Source of the DNA: Microtetraspora glauca
GTDB lineage: Bacteria; Actinomycetota; Actinomycetes; Streptosporangiales; Streptosporangiaceae
Direction of reading: 5' to 3'
Assembly (NCBI GenBank): GCA_001570385.1
Contig: BBYL01000010.1
Span: 372,001 to 436,000 of the forward strand
DNA: 64,000 nt
A program made the position numbers and the translations under genes. Below the pieces are notes generated by a model. The model was not told the DNA's origin and made no database searches. It saw only the letters and a list, made by a program, of their open reading frames with translations. Positions 9,787 to 27,202 of the stretch are shown piece by piece. Within the stretch, counting starts at the first letter, position 1. Every line of letters begins with the position of its first letter.

Positions 9787-9802
<16 letters not shown>
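9746..9802 (-). repeat. Threefold repeat of the gatA 3' end
   Basis: The plus-strand word AGTGCGGGCGCC (or AGTGCGGGTCGCC) occurs three times at intervals of about 20 bases. The copy nearest 9802 encodes the last residues and stop of gatA; the others lie between gatA and the ATPase relic. Slippage or repeated partial duplication of the gatA end is the simplest reading. Confidence 0.7.
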
Positions 9803-11276
<1,474 letters not shown>

Positions 11277-11280
<4 letters not shown>

Positions 11281-11576
11281 GCCTCCTCCCCCAGGATCCG
11301 GGGAACACGGAAGCGGTCGTCCTCCACGGCGGGCGCGCCGGAAAGTGCCTGCTCTGGCGTCAGGCTCCGCCGTACCTCGTCGGGACGGAAGACGTTGGTC
11401 AACGGGAGCGCGTGCGAGGACGGTGGGATGTCGTCGGCGGCGACCTCGGCGACGCGGGCCACCGCGCCGACGATCTGGTCGAGTTGGGCGGCGAAGTGGT
11501 CGAGCTCCTCGTCGGCCAGCGCCAGCCTGGACAGCCGTGCGAGGTGAGCGACCTCGTCGCGGGTTATGGCGGACAT
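11277..11576 (-). CDS. gatC: Asp-tRNA(Asn)/Glu-tRNA(Gln) amidotransferase subunit C
   Basis: GatC is the small subunit that wraps around and stabilises GatA and GatB. The 99 residues match the family length and begin [20 protein letters not shown], the usual GatC opening. The C-terminal segment contains the LRPDEV-like sequence [13 protein letters not shown]. It is the first gene of the gatC-gatA pair, with a 4-bp overlap. Confidence 0.96.
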
Positions 11577-11732
11577 GAGTCGTCGAACCCGTTTCTGGAT
11601 GGAGAGTGGACACTGCCATCCTAGGGCTCGTCACCAAGCGTGCCCGACGTTATCCACCGCCGGGCGCGAGCCGTCGTCCCCTCGGGACGTCGCCCCCGCC
11701 GCCGCCCCGACGGCCCCTTTGCCCGCGGTTGG

Positions 11733-15607
<3,875 letters not shown>

Positions 15608-15625
15608 CCCGCCGCCTCAACGACC

Positions 15626-15670
15626 CGTACGGCTCGCGCCCCGGCCGCACCCCCAGGCGCGAGCCGTACG
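15626..15670. terminator. Bidirectional terminator between cellulase and ligA
   Basis: CGTACGGCTCGCGCC (15626-15640) and GGCGCGAGCCGTACG (15656-15670) form a perfect 15-bp stem with a 15-base loop. It lies between the convergent stops of the cellulase and ligA genes and can serve both strands. Confidence 0.8.
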
Positions 15671-15703
15671 CATCCCGTCCTCCCCCATCTCACGGACGAA
15701 CGG

Positions 15704-18596
<2,893 letters not shown>

Positions 18597-18671
18597 GACT
18601 TTCTCCCGAACGTGCGACGGATGTGCACACCAAGAGATAGGCGAGCGTTCTTGCACGCGACTTGAAATCAG

Positions 18672-19745
18672 CTATTCGCCCGGATCCTCGCGCAGCACGC
18701 GCGCCGCCTTCGCACAGGTGGCGAGCGCCGCGCGCGCGTAGGCCGGGGACGCTCCCGCCAGCCCGCACGCGGGAGTGAGCACGACCTGCCGGGCGAGCCG
18801 CGCCGGAGCGAACCCGAGCCGCCGCCACAGCTCGGTCGCGGGCCTGGCCACCACCCCGATGTCCGGCAGCCGGGAGTCGGTCCCGGGGACGACGCCGAGC
18901 AGGAACGCCATGCCCGCCTCGATCGCCTCGCCGATGTGGTCCTCGTCCCGGCGGCGCAGCAGCGCGGCGTCAAGGGAGATCCCCTGAGCGCCCGCCGTAC
19001 GGAGGACCTGGAAGGGGACGTCCGGAGCGCAGCAGTGCACGATCGTGAAGGGACCGGACCCCTTTCCCTCGCTGCTTCCGCCGTCGCCTCCCTGGCCGGC
19101 TCCCTTCCCCGGGGCGCGTGCGGGCTCTGCCGCGCGGAGCACCGTCCTGAGGCGCTCGGCCGCCGGCATCGGCTCGACGGCGGGCAGTCGCCCGAATCCG
19201 GACGCCGTCCGCACCGTTCCCGCGAGCACACCGGGCAGGCCGGGCTCGTCGAGTTGGAGGATGACCTCCGCCCCGGGCACACGCTTGCGCACCTCGGCCA
19301 CGTGCGTCGCCACGCCCTCGGCGAGCGACTCCACCAGATCGCGTACGGCTCCCGGGTCGGCGAGCGTCTTGTCGCCGTGCCGCAGCTCGACCGCACCCGC
19401 CAGGGTCCACGGGCCGCATACCTGGATCTTCAACGGGCCCGCGTATCCCTGGGCGACCTCCTCCAACGCGTCGAGATCACGTGAGAGATGGTCCCGGGCG
19501 CGCTTGAAGTCGCGTCCCGGCCGGTCGGTGAACCGCCATCCGGAGGGCTGGACCTCGACGGGCAGTTCGACCAGCAGCGACGCCGTCCGGCCGATCATGT
19601 CCGCGCCGACGCCCCTGCCCGGCAGTTCGGGAAGGTACGGCACCGGCAGTTCACCGAAGACCACGCGGAGCGCCTCGACGTGGTCTTCGCCGGGATGCGA
19701 CCCGATGCCGGTGGCGGTGGCCTCAGCCCATGGGAATTCGTGCAC
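18672..19745 (-). CDS. MetE-core / UROD-like protein (cobalamin-independent methionine synthase family)
   Basis: The 357-residue protein is about half the length of full MetE and corresponds to its catalytic C-terminal barrel. The zinc-ligand pattern is kept: His and Cys in IVHCCAPDV, the acidic QLDEPGLPG motif, and a late Cys in TPACGLAGAS. It may transfer methyl groups between thiols, but the methyl donor is unknown and full methionine synthase activity is doubtful without the N-terminal half. The equivalent gene next to ligA in M. tuberculosis (Rv3015c, from memory) has the same size, so this is a conserved actinobacterial family. It is divergent from the metallo-hydrolase gene, starts 18 bases apart. 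Confidence 0.82.
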   Translation of the reverse strand: MHEFPWAEATATGIGSHPGEDHVEALRVVFGELPVPYLPELPGRGVGADMIGRTASLLVELPVEVQPSGWRFTDRPGRDFKRARDHLSRDLDALEEVAQGYAGPLKIQVCGPWTLAGAVELRHGDKTLADPGAVRDLVESLAEGVATHVAEVRKRVPGAEVILQLDEPGLPGVLAGTVRTASGFGRLPAVEPMPAAERLRTVLRAAEPARAPGKGAGQGGDGGSSEGKGSGPFTIVHCCAPDVPFQVLRTAGAQGISLDAALLRRRDEDHIGEAIEAGMAFLLGVVPGTDSRLPDIGVVARPATELWRRLGFAPARLARQVVLTPACGLAGASPAYARAALATCAKAARVLREDPGE

Positions 19746-19763
19746 CCCACTAGCTTAGGGACC

Positions 19764-20396
19764 ATGAGACTGACGAAACTCGGGCACGCGTGCTGGCGGT
19801 TGGAGAAGGACGGCACCACCCTGGTCATCGACCCGGGCACCTTCAGCGGCGACTCGCTGCTCGACGGGGCGAACGCCGTGCTCATCACGCACGAGCACTT
19901 CGACCACATCGACACCGAGCTGTTGAAGACCACGAGTCCCGACCTGGAGATCTGGGCTCCCCAGGCGGTGATCGACCAGATCGGCGAGATCCCGGCCAAG
20001 GTCCAGGCGGTGCGGAACGGCGACACGTTCACCACGGCCGGATTCGGCGTGAAGGTGATCGGCGAATGGCACGCGCTCAATCACCCGGACGTACCTGTCG
20101 TCCAGAATGTCGGCTTCCTGGTGGACGAGGAGGTGTTCTACCCCGGCGACGCGCTGACCCCTCCGGGAATCGAGATCCCCACGCTGCTCGTTCCCACCAA
20201 CGCGCCCTGGATGAAGGCGAGCGAGATGGTCGGCTATCTCCGGGAGGTGCGGCCCGCCCGCGCGTACTCGACGCATGACGGCCTGCTGAACGAGATCGGC
20301 CAGACACTGGTCGACAACTGGCTCGGCATGGAGGCCGACAAGCAGAAGGCGGACATACGCCGCATCCCGGTGGGCGACTCGGTAGACGTGCCGTAG
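19764..20396 (+). CDS. Metallo-beta-lactamase-fold hydrolase
   Basis: The 210-residue protein has the metallo-beta-lactamase fold of the UlaG/YtkL group. It begins MRLTKLGHACWRLE, carries the dinuclear metal motif THEHFDHID, and later has the PGDALTPPG and STHDG elements that supply the remaining ligands. The substrate is unknown; members hydrolyse phosphoesters or lactones in the cytoplasm. ATG 19764 is supported by the family N-terminus; no strong ribosome site is present, and the gap to the divergent MetE-core gene is only 18 bases. It converges with mnmA across a repeat-rich gap. Confidence 0.88.
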   Translation: MRLTKLGHACWRLEKDGTTLVIDPGTFSGDSLLDGANAVLITHEHFDHIDTELLKTTSPDLEIWAPQAVIDQIGEIPAKVQAVRNGDTFTTAGFGVKVIGEWHALNHPDVPVVQNVGFLVDEEVFYPGDALTPPGIEIPTLLVPTNAPWMKASEMVGYLREVRPARAYSTHDGLLNEIGQTLVDNWLGMEADKQKADIRRIPVGDSVDVP

Positions 20397-20663
20397 CCAT
20401 GCCGTGGTGACCATGGCCCCGTGATCCGCGCCCATCGGACAGGGTCCATCGATCAGGGCCCATCGGTCACGGGTCATGGCGAAGGGATGGTGACCGGGTC
20501 GCGCCCACCGCGTGCGCCCCGGTCACGTCCGCGACGCGGTGACCAGGGAACACGGAACCGGGAACACCCAGGAACACCGAGCCGGTAACACCGAACCGGC
20601 GAATCCGGGTGAGCCAGGTAAGCCGGGTGAGCCGGGTGAGCCGGTAAGCCTCAGCGGGAAAGC
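20397..20663. repeat. Three degenerate short tandem arrays at a convergent junction
   Basis: No gene is seen between the two convergent stops. The gap is filled by three successive arrays: CCATCGG-type units of 14-15 bp (20431-20476), GGAACAC-type units (20546-20600), and a GGTGAGCCG nine-base unit with about five copies (20606-20650). The GGAACAC word returns in the array at 27071-27156. Confidence 0.7.
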
Positions 20664-21737
20664 TCAGGACGCGGCGGCGATCGTGGCGGAACCGATCACG
20701 GTGTCGCCGTCGTACAGCACGGCGCCCTGGCCGGCCGCGACGCCCGCCGCCGGGGCGTCGAGCTCGATGTGCAGGTCCTCGCCGGAGAGTTGGGCGCGGC
20801 AGCCGTACACCTCGCCGTGGGCGCGCAGTTGCACCGCGCAGGCGATCTGCTCGCGCGGCTCGGCCACCGGCCCGTTCCAGACGGGACGGGTGGCGACGAT
20901 CGAGGTGACCTGGAGAGAGGCGCGCGGGCCGACGGTCACGGTGTTGGACACCGGCTCGATCGACAACACATAGCGCGGCCGCCCGTCCGCGGCGGGCTGG
21001 TCGATGTGCAGGCCCTTGCGCTGGCCGATGGTGTAGCCGTAGGCGCCCGCGTGAGTCCCGACGACCTCGCCGGACAGCGCGTCCACGATGGGCCCCTCGG
21101 CGGCGCCGAGGCGGTCGGCGAGGAACGCCCGCGTGTTGCCGTCGGCGATGAAGCAGATGTCGTGGCTGTCCGGCTTGTCGGCCACGGTGAGGCCCCTGCG
21201 GGCGGCCTCCTCGCGCACCTGCGCCTTGGTGGAGTCGCCCAGCGGGAAGATCGCGTGTGAGAGCTGCTCGCGTGTGAGCACGCCGAGGACGTATGACTGG
21301 TCCTTGGCCGGATCGACCGACCTGCTCAGCACGCCGTCGACCAGCCGGGCGTGGTGACCGGTGGCGACCGCGTCGAACCCGAGGGCGAGGGCCCGGTCGA
21401 GCACCGCCTCGAACTTGATCTTCTCGTTGCAGCGTAGGCACGGGTTCGGTGTGCGACCCGCGGCGTACTCGCTGACGAAGTCCTCGACGACGTCGCGCTG
21501 GAACCGCTCGGCCATGTCCCAGATGTAGAACGGGATGCCGATCACGTCGGCCGCGCGCCGCGCGTCCCTGGAGTCCTCGATCGTGCAGCATCCTCGCGCG
21601 CCGGTCCGATAGGACTGCGGATTGGACGACAGAGCGAGATGGACGCCTGTCACGTCGTGACCGGCCTCGGCGATGCGGGCGGCGGCCACCGCGGAGTCGA
21701 CGCCGCCGGACATGGCGGCCAGCACACGAAGAGCCAT
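20664..21737 (-). CDS. mnmA: tRNA-specific 2-thiouridylase
   Basis: MnmA puts sulfur on C2 of the wobble uridine in Lys, Glu and Gln tRNAs, taking it from a cysteine desulfurase relay. The 357 residues have the PP-loop [10 protein letters not shown] at the N-terminus, the catalytic cysteine pair ([12 protein letters not shown] and [10 protein letters not shown]), and the C-terminal beta domains with [16 protein letters not shown] 21737 ([15 protein letters not shown]) is the family start; the frame extends upstream without homology. The cysteine desulfurase gene lies upstream on the same strand, beyond one gene of opposite orientation, which fits a sulfur-relay partnership. Confidence 0.96.
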   Translation of the reverse strand: MALRVLAAMSGGVDSAVAAARIAEAGHDVTGVHLALSSNPQSYRTGARGCCTIEDSRDARRAADVIGIPFYIWDMAERFQRDVVEDFVSEYAAGRTPNPCLRCNEKIKFEAVLDRALALGFDAVATGHHARLVDGVLSRSVDPAKDQSYVLGVLTREQLSHAIFPLGDSTKAQVREEAARRGLTVADKPDSHDICFIADGNTRAFLADRLGAAEGPIVDALSGEVVGTHAGAYGYTIGQRKGLHIDQPAADGRPRYVLSIEPVSNTVTVGPRASLQVTSIVATRPVWNGPVAEPREQIACAVQLRAHGEVYGCRAQLSGEDLHIELDAPAAGVAAGQGAVLYDGDTVIGSATIAAAS

Positions 21738-21949
21738 AGACCTCAAGGCTACCCGCCGCAGAAAACCAGCCGGGCGACGCGAGGGGCGCGGCGGTGGTTT
21801 GACGAGGAGCGAGCGGGCGAGGAACGAGTCCCGAGCGACGAGGAAAGCCACCGCCTCGAGGGCGCCCCGAGCCCGCCGAGCGGAGCGTGGCGGGTGAGCA
21901 CGTACACCGCGTTGGCACCCGTGGGGAGGACCTGGAAGGATCGGCGGTC

Positions 21950-22987
21950 ATGCGACTGTTCGGGCGCAAGAGCGAGCCGGTGGATCCGGCGGAGGCCATA
22001 GCCGAGTTCTGGACGTGGTGGCGGGATACCCGCCCCGAGATCGACGCGGGGGTCGAGGCGGGGGACGCCGCCCATCTCGACGGGTTGATCGGCGGCGCGG
22101 TGACCGCGCTGCACCCGTCATTGGTCTGGGAGATCGTCTCGGGCGGTACCGCACCGCGTGCTCTGGTGGTCAGCGCGTCGGGGGATCCCGAGTTGCGGTC
22201 CTTCGTGCACAGATGGGCGCTGGCGGCACCGGTGGACGTCCAGTGGGAGTTCCATCCTTCGCGCCAGGCCGACCCCCGCGCGGCGGAGCTCACGACGGAG
22301 GTCGCGGGCCGGCCGTTCGGCATCGATCGGATGGTGCTCGGTCTGCGGGTCCCGCCGGGGACGCCCCGCGTGGACGTTTCCGCCTTCCACCCGATATTTC
22401 CGGATGTGGACGATGAGACGCGGATGGAGGCCACCCTCCTCGCCCTCGACCGGCTGCTCGGCGAGGACGAGGTGGCCCGCTGGATCGGCGACATCGTGGC
22501 GGCCGAGTTCGAGCCCATCGACGCGATCCCCGCGATCCACCTCCCCGCCGTGGTCGCCGACGTCGCCCAGGGCTTCCGGGACGAGCAGTGGGCGCTGCTC
22601 GAAGGTCAGACCGCGAGCGGCGGCCGCCTGACCGCCGCCGCGCTGTATCCCCTGCGTCCGGTCGACCATCCGCTCTTCGACCAGCACATCGGCGTCACGC
22701 TGACGTACCGGGACGCGGACGGGGACGGCCTGCCCGCCGGCACCTCGCTGGACGCGTTGCGGGACTTCGAGAAGCGGCTGGCCGGGCTGTTCGGCAGGAC
22801 CGGCTCGGCCGTTCTCGCGGCGCATCTGAGCGCCGAGGGCACCCGCGTGCTCCACGTGTACGCCGATCCCACGAGCGACGCGGTACAGGAGATCGAGGAG
22901 CTCGTCGCCGGTTGGGACGAGGGCCAGGCGTGGATCGACGCGGAGAGTGACCCGTCGTGGAGCGCCGTCGCCCACTTCCTGACCTGA
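21950..22987 (+). CDS. Conserved actinobacterial protein of unknown function
   Basis: The 345-residue protein starts MRLFGRKSEPVDPAEAIAEFWTWW. It is acidic and soluble, without signal peptide or membrane helices. It has an alternating pattern of Trp-rich helices and strands: QWEFHPSRQADPRAAEL in the first half, WIGDIVAAEFEPIDAIPAIHL in the middle, RVLHVYADPTSDAVQEIEEL near the end. I recognise a general resemblance to the DUF695-type proteins of actinomycetes but cannot assign a function. ATG 21950 has GGAAGGA nine bases upstream. It is flanked by mnmA and the cysteine desulfurase gene on the other strand. Confidence 0.8.
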   Translation: MRLFGRKSEPVDPAEAIAEFWTWWRDTRPEIDAGVEAGDAAHLDGLIGGAVTALHPSLVWEIVSGGTAPRALVVSASGDPELRSFVHRWALAAPVDVQWEFHPSRQADPRAAELTTEVAGRPFGIDRMVLGLRVPPGTPRVDVSAFHPIFPDVDDETRMEATLLALDRLLGEDEVARWIGDIVAAEFEPIDAIPAIHLPAVVADVAQGFRDEQWALLEGQTASGGRLTAAALYPLRPVDHPLFDQHIGVTLTYRDADGDGLPAGTSLDALRDFEKRLAGLFGRTGSAVLAAHLSAEGTRVLHVYADPTSDAVQEIEELVAGWDEGQAWIDAESDPSWSAVAHFLT

Positions 22988-23021
22988 CCCGCGGTCATCC
23001 CCGGGGACCGGCCGTGGGTCA
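22985..23021 (+). terminator. Imperfect hairpin terminator
   Basis: TGACCCGCGGTC pairs imperfectly with GACCGGCCGTGGGTCA around TCCCCGGGGA. It overlaps the stop codon of the 345-residue unknown protein. There is no T run. Confidence 0.45.
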
Positions 23022-23148
23022 CCCGCCTGGCGGCGTTCGGCGAGTTCGGGCGCCGCTGAGGCGGCTCGCGCCCGCGCCGATCAGGTTGACCCGCGCGTCC
23101 GCGCTCGGCCGGGTGCCGCCCGAGTGGCGTCGCCCGGTGAGCCGCGGG

Positions 23149-24303
23149 TCAGGTGAGCCCGGCCCGGCGGGCCCGCTCGACGACGTTGCCGATCACCTCG
23201 GCCAGGCGGTCCACGTCCGCCTGGGTCGAGGTGTGACCGAGCGAGAAGCGCAGCGACCCGCGGGCGCGGGCGCCCTCCTGTCCCATCGCGAGCAGGACGT
23301 GGGACGGCTGGGCGACTCCCGCCGAGCAGGCGGAGCCGGTCGAGCACTCCACGCCCTTGGCGTCCAGCAGCATGAGCAGCGCGTCGCCCTCGCATCCGGG
23401 GAACGAGAAGTGCGCGTTGCCGGGGAGCCTGCCGACGGGATCGCCGTTGAGGATGACGTCCGGTACGGCCTGCCGTACGCGGTCGATCAGGTCGTCGCGC
23501 AGGACGGACAGCCGCTCGGCGGTCGCGTGACGGTGCGTCACCGCGGTCTCCACGGCCGCCGCGAACCCGGCGATAGCGGGCGCGTCGAGCGTTCCTGATC
23601 GCACGTCGCGCTCCTGGCCGCCGCCATGCAGCACGGGCTCGGGATCGACGCCGCGGGCCAGCAGCAGGGCGCCGACGCCCATGGGGCCGCCCACCTTGTG
23701 GCCGGAGATCGTCATGGCGTCCACTCCGGACTCGGCGAACGAGACCGGGAGCTGGCCGAGCGCCTGCACGGCGTCGGTGTGGAACGGGATGCCGTGGTCG
23801 TGCGCGATGGCCGCCAGGACCTGGACCGGCTGGACCGTCCCGACCTCGTTGTTGGCCCACATCACGCTGACCAGCGCGACGTCTTCCGGGTCACGGGCGA
23901 TCGCCGCGCGCAGCGTTTCGGGGTGGACCCGGCCCTGCTCGTCGACCTCCAGCAGCTCCACCGTCGCGCCGTCCCGGTCGGCCAGCCACCGGGCCGGGTC
24001 GAGCGCGGCATGATGCTCGACGGCGCTGATCAGGATGCGGCGTCGCTTCCTCGCCCAGAACAGGCCCTTGATCGCCAGATTGTCCGCCTCGGTGCCCCCG
24101 GCCGTGAAGACGACCTCGCTGGGCCGGGCACCCACCGCGTAGGCGATGGTCTCCCTCGACTCCTCCACGACCCTGCGGGTGCGCCGGCCCGCCGCGTGCA
24201 ACGACGAGGCGTTGCCGACCTGGCCGAGCTGCGCCGTCATGGCCTCCACTGCCTCGGGAAGCATCGGCGTGGTGGCGGCATGGTCAAGATACGCGGTTCC
24301 CAC
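23149..24303 (-). CDS. iscS: Cysteine desulfurase (NifS/IscS class)
   Basis: This PLP enzyme takes sulfur from cysteine as a persulfide for Fe-S clusters and tRNA thiolation. The 384-residue product opens with [17 protein letters not shown], has the PLP region [11 protein letters not shown], the PLP lysine in [15 protein letters not shown], and the persulfide cysteine loop [14 protein letters not shown] 24303 is preferred because GGGAGGGG lies just upstream; a start nine codons earlier is possible. The position near mnmA matches other actinobacteria and suggests that it feeds sulfur to MnmA. A TetR gene is divergent, about 100 bases away. Confidence 0.94.
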   Translation of the reverse strand: MGTAYLDHAATTPMLPEAVEAMTAQLGQVGNASSLHAAGRRTRRVVEESRETIAYAVGARPSEVVFTAGGTEADNLAIKGLFWARKRRRILISAVEHHAALDPARWLADRDGATVELLEVDEQGRVHPETLRAAIARDPEDVALVSVMWANNEVGTVQPVQVLAAIAHDHGIPFHTDAVQALGQLPVSFAESGVDAMTISGHKVGGPMGVGALLLARGVDPEPVLHGGGQERDVRSGTLDAPAIAGFAAAVETAVTHRHATAERLSVLRDDLIDRVRQAVPDVILNGDPVGRLPGNAHFSFPGCEGDALLMLLDAKGVECSTGSACSAGVAQPSHVLLAMGQEGARARGSLRFSLGHTSTQADVDRLAEVIGNVVERARRAGLT

Positions 24304-24369
24304 GACCCCTCCCGATCTGTCCTCAGCCAACTAAGCCTAACCGCGCCCAAAGGTGGACCAACCCCCGGC

Positions 24370-24399
24370 TTGGCGACTGAACCGTCCAGACGGTACAGT
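24370..24399 (+). promoter_or_regulatory. Promoter with overlapping operator of the TetR gene
   Basis: A -35 TTGGCG (24370-24375) and -10 TACAGT (24394-24399) are 18 bases apart. The perfect inverted repeat ACCGTC-CA-GACGGT (24381-24394) fills the spacer and touches the -10. The GTG start lies seven bases after the -10, so the mRNA would begin at or next to the start codon (leaderless). A repressor at this site would block its own promoter. Confidence 0.75.
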
Positions 24400-24406
24400 A
24401 ACCAGA

Positions 24407-24898
24407 GTGAGAAGAGACGACTTGCTTGACGCGGCGGAGAGCCTGCTCTGCGACCAGGGGGCCCAGGGCCTGACCCTGGCCGCGGTCGCAGAGCGCGCCG
24501 GCGTCAGCAAAGGCGGCCTCCTCTATCACTTCGGCACCAAGGAAGCGCTGATCAAAGGCCTGATCGAGCGGCTGATCGCCGAGTTCGACGCGCTCGTCGA
24601 GGCACAGGGCGAAAGCGACTACACCCGGGCTTACCTGAAGGCGACCTTCCAAGCCGTCGAAAGCGGCCGACTGAGACGCTGGGCCGTGGTGACCGGCGCG
24701 GCCGGCGACCCCACGCTGCTCGTGCCGCTTCGCGAGGCGATGGCCCGCTGGCACAGTCAGGATCTCGACCGCGAGCCCGACCCGATGACGTCCAGGATCG
24801 TACGGCTCGCGTGCGAGGGCGTCTGGGACGTCGCCACGCACGTGCCCGAGTTGCTCGACTATGCCGAGCTGCGCCGCCGCCTGCTCGACCTTCTCTAG
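24407..24898 (+). CDS. TetR-family transcriptional regulator
   Basis: The product of 163 residues starts MRRDDLLDAAESLLCDQG. It has the N-terminal TetR helix-turn-helix (about 15-50: LTLAAVAERAGVSKGGLLYHFGTKEALIKGL) followed by a ligand-binding helical domain of the TetR_C_37 type. GTG 24407 is chosen over an upstream ATG because promoter elements occupy the longer version. It probably represses itself through the ACCGTC-CA-GACGGT palindrome, and likely the MFS pump gene 148 bases downstream on the same strand. The ligand is unknown. Confidence 0.9.
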   Translation: MRRDDLLDAAESLLCDQGAQGLTLAAVAERAGVSKGGLLYHFGTKEALIKGLIERLIAEFDALVEAQGESDYTRAYLKATFQAVESGRLRRWAVVTGAAGDPTLLVPLREAMARWHSQDLDREPDPMTSRIVRLACEGVWDVATHVPELLDYAELRRRLLDLL

Positions 24899-25046
24899 AC
24901 ATCACCCCGAACCCGCCCGCCTCGATCCGGGGCGGGTGGCGGTCGCCCCGGCGCTCGAACGCTGACAGGGCGACCTGCTTCTGATTGCCCATCCGGCCTC
25001 GCGCCGAAACTTCTGAACCGATTTCAACACCCTTGAAAAGGAGCCC

Positions 25047-26234
25047 GTGATGACCCGCGCCTTGAGGACGGCCCGCTGGGGGGCGATCCTCACCTTCGTG
25101 CTCGGCGGCCTGCTGTGCGGAACGTTCACCGTGCGTATTCCCGCCCTGACCGACAAGCTCGGCATCCCCGAGTCATCGGTCGGCCTCGCGCTGCTCGCGT
25201 GGGGGCTCGGTGCGCTGCTGTCCATGCAGTCCATGCGCGGGATCATGGCCAGAGCGGGCAGCAAGGGCGTGCTGCGCGTCGCCGCCCCCCTCTGCGCGGC
25301 GACGCTGCTGCTCGTCGGGCTCGCGCCGTCCTTCCCCCTGCTGGTCGGGGCCGCACTGGTGTTCGGGATGGCCTTCGGCGCCGTCGACGTCGCCATGAAC
25401 GCCCAGGGCTCGACCGTCGAGCGCGCGTACGGCAGGCCGCTGATGAGCGGCATGCACGCGGGCTGGTGCGTGGGTGCGATCTCGGCCGGGCTGATCGGCA
25501 CGGCGGCCATCGCCGCGGGCCTGTCCCTGACCGCGCACATGGCGATCGTCGCCGTGCTGTCGCTGCCCGCGTCCGTGGTCCTGAGCCGTACGTACCTGGC
25601 CGACCGGGTCACGGGAGAGGCGAAGGGGCCGCGCCGCAAGCTGCCCGGAGTGGTCTACCTGCTCGGCGCGATCACGTTCGGCGCGTTCATGGTCGAGGGC
25701 GTCGTCGCCGACTGGAACGGCCTGTTCCTCCGCGACACGCTCATGGCGCCCGAGTCCCTGGCCGCGCTCGGCTACCCGATCTTCGAGGCGGGCATGCTGC
25801 TCGGCCGGCTCTCCGGCGACCGGCTCAGGACGCGGTTCGGCGCACCCGGCCTGATGGGATTCTCCGGCCTGGCCACGGCCGCCACGTTCGCCGTCGTCGT
25901 CGTGGCGCCGTCGGCGATCGTCGCGCTGTCCGCGATGCTCTTCGTCGGGATCGCGGTGGCGACGATCTCCCCGCTGGCGCTGTCGCTGGCCGGGACCGCC
26001 ACGGACACCCCCGGTCCGGCGATCGCGCAGGCGGGGGCCATGGGATACGCCGGGCTGCTGCTCGGCCCCGTGGTGGTCGGCTTCCTGTCCGGCGCCACCT
26101 CCCTGCGCGTGGCGATGGTGACCGCGGTCGTCCTCGGCGTGCTCATCGCCGTCGCGACCCGCTTCCTGTCCAGGGCCCGTACGGCTCACGCCGAGATCAC
26201 CGTGGAGCCCGAGCGGTTGCCCGTCGCGGCCTGA
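25047..26234 (+). CDS. MFS transporter
   Basis: The 395-residue protein has about 12 membrane helices and the arrangement of small actinobacterial MFS carriers related to FucP/YbjJ. The first helix carries LCGTFTVRIPALTDKLG, and the central part has MAFGAVDVAMNAQG and LGRLSGDRLRTRFG loops. Direction and substrate are not known; the preceding TetR gene suggests efflux of, or uptake regulated by, a small molecule. GTG 25047 and ATG 25050 are adjacent; AAAAGGAG favours ATG 25050 by spacing. No other transport component is nearby. Confidence 0.88.
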   Translation: MMTRALRTARWGAILTFVLGGLLCGTFTVRIPALTDKLGIPESSVGLALLAWGLGALLSMQSMRGIMARAGSKGVLRVAAPLCAATLLLVGLAPSFPLLVGAALVFGMAFGAVDVAMNAQGSTVERAYGRPLMSGMHAGWCVGAISAGLIGTAAIAAGLSLTAHMAIVAVLSLPASVVLSRTYLADRVTGEAKGPRRKLPGVVYLLGAITFGAFMVEGVVADWNGLFLRDTLMAPESLAALGYPIFEAGMLLGRLSGDRLRTRFGAPGLMGFSGLATAATFAVVVVAPSAIVALSAMLFVGIAVATISPLALSLAGTATDTPGPAIAQAGAMGYAGLLLGPVVVGFLSGATSLRVAMVTAVVLGVLIAVATRFLSRARTAHAEITVEPERLPVAA

Positions 26235-26350
26235 GTGACGGTCACAGCCTGCGCACGGCCTCAGCGGCAGGCCCTGAGTGACAATTGTCCCGGGGAAGGC
26301 ACGACATCTCCCCCTGCTGATCTCACGGGGGATTTGACAGGCTTTCTCCT

Positions 26351-27028
26351 GTGAAGAGGCCCCCCGTCGTCACCGTGACCGTGTTCGCCCTCACCGCGAT
26401 CCCGAGCCTGCTCCAGTTCGCCTTCCCTGCGCTGGAGATCGCGTTGCGGCGTGATCCCGCCCGGGTCGCGGACGGCGAATGGTGGCGGCTCGGGACCTCG
26501 CTCGTGGTCCAGGGCGGTGGGCTGGCCGGCACGGCCTTCAACCTCGGGTCGCTCCTGGTGCTCGGCGCCCTCGCCGAACGCGCTCTGGGGCCTGTCCGGT
26601 GGATGGCCTGCTATCTGGGAGGCGCTGCCGCGGGACAGGCGGCGGGAATGTTGCTCGACCTGGTGGACGCGGGCAACTCGATCGGCGTGTGCGGCCTCGC
26701 CGGCGGGCTGACCGTGGCCTTCATACTCGGGCGGGCCGACCGGCTCGCCGGGGCCGCGGCGGCCTGCTACGCCGTGTTCCTGGCCGGCGGCCTCTTCGGG
26801 GGGACGACGGCCGTGATCGTCGCCACGATGCTCCTCGGCGCGGCCGGGGCGCAGCTGGTCGTCCATCGCGACCGGCTGCCGCGCTGGGCGTTCCCCGCGA
26901 TCGTCCTGGTCCTGGGCGGCGTCCTGTCGGCGCTGTCCGATCTGCACGGCCCGGCCCTTCTCGGCGGCCTGATCGTGGCAGCGGCTCTCGCGGGCACCAC
27001 GCGCCCTACCCCGGGTTCCGCCCGCTGA
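26351..27028 (+). CDS. Rhomboid-like membrane protein with Cys at the catalytic Ser position
   Basis: The 225-residue protein has six or seven membrane helices and the rhomboid skeleton. [16 protein letters not shown] corresponds to the GEWWRL-TSLF-H loop, [18 protein letters not shown] to the N-x-x-x-x-x-x-G-x-x-x-E helix, and [11 protein letters not shown] to the helix with the catalytic His. Where active rhomboid proteases have GxSG, this sequence has GVCG, with Cys114 (codon 26690-26692). It may therefore be an inactive rhomboid or, less likely, use the cysteine. The first loop also lacks the usual His and Trp. The start GTG 26351 is not backed by a strong ribosome site. Confidence 0.78.
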   Translation: MKRPPVVTVTVFALTAIPSLLQFAFPALEIALRRDPARVADGEWWRLGTSLVVQGGGLAGTAFNLGSLLVLGALAERALGPVRWMACYLGGAAAGQAAGMLLDLVDAGNSIGVCGLAGGLTVAFILGRADRLAGAAAACYAVFLAGGLFGGTTAVIVATMLLGAAGAQLVVHRDRLPRWAFPAIVLVLGGVLSALSDLHGPALLGGLIVAAALAGTTRPTPGSAR

Positions 27029-27070
27029 CCTCCGTCAGGGGCGGGCACCGTACCGGGCCGGGGCTCGGCC

Positions 27071-27156
27071 GGGAACACGGGAACCCAGAAACCCAGAAAC
27101 CCAGGAACACGCGAACACGCGAACACGGAAGCGGCGCCGCATTACCCGGAAACACG
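27071..27156. repeat. Degenerate GGAACACG / CCCAGAAA tandem array
   Basis: Short units (GGAACACG, AACCCAG, GCGAACAC) repeat across the gap between the convergent rhomboid and etfA genes. The core word GGAACAC is the same as in the 20546-20600 array. There is no open frame of interest. Confidence 0.65.
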
Positions 27157-27158
27157 GA

Positions 27159-27189
27159 AACGGCGCCGCACGATGCGTGCGGCGCCGTT
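27159..27189. terminator. Strong hairpin terminator downstream of etfA
   Basis: AACGGCGCCGCACG (27159-27172) pairs perfectly with CGTGCGGCGCCGTT (27176-27189) around a three-base ATG loop, a 14-bp stem. It lies 13 bases past the etfA stop and also faces the convergent rhomboid gene. Confidence 0.82.
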
Positions 27190-27202
27190 CCTTCGAGCCG
27201 TG

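Noticed and set aside
26335..26340. TTGACA as a -35 for the rhomboid-like gene
   Set aside because: It lies 11 bases from the start codon, so no -10 could fit before the gene.
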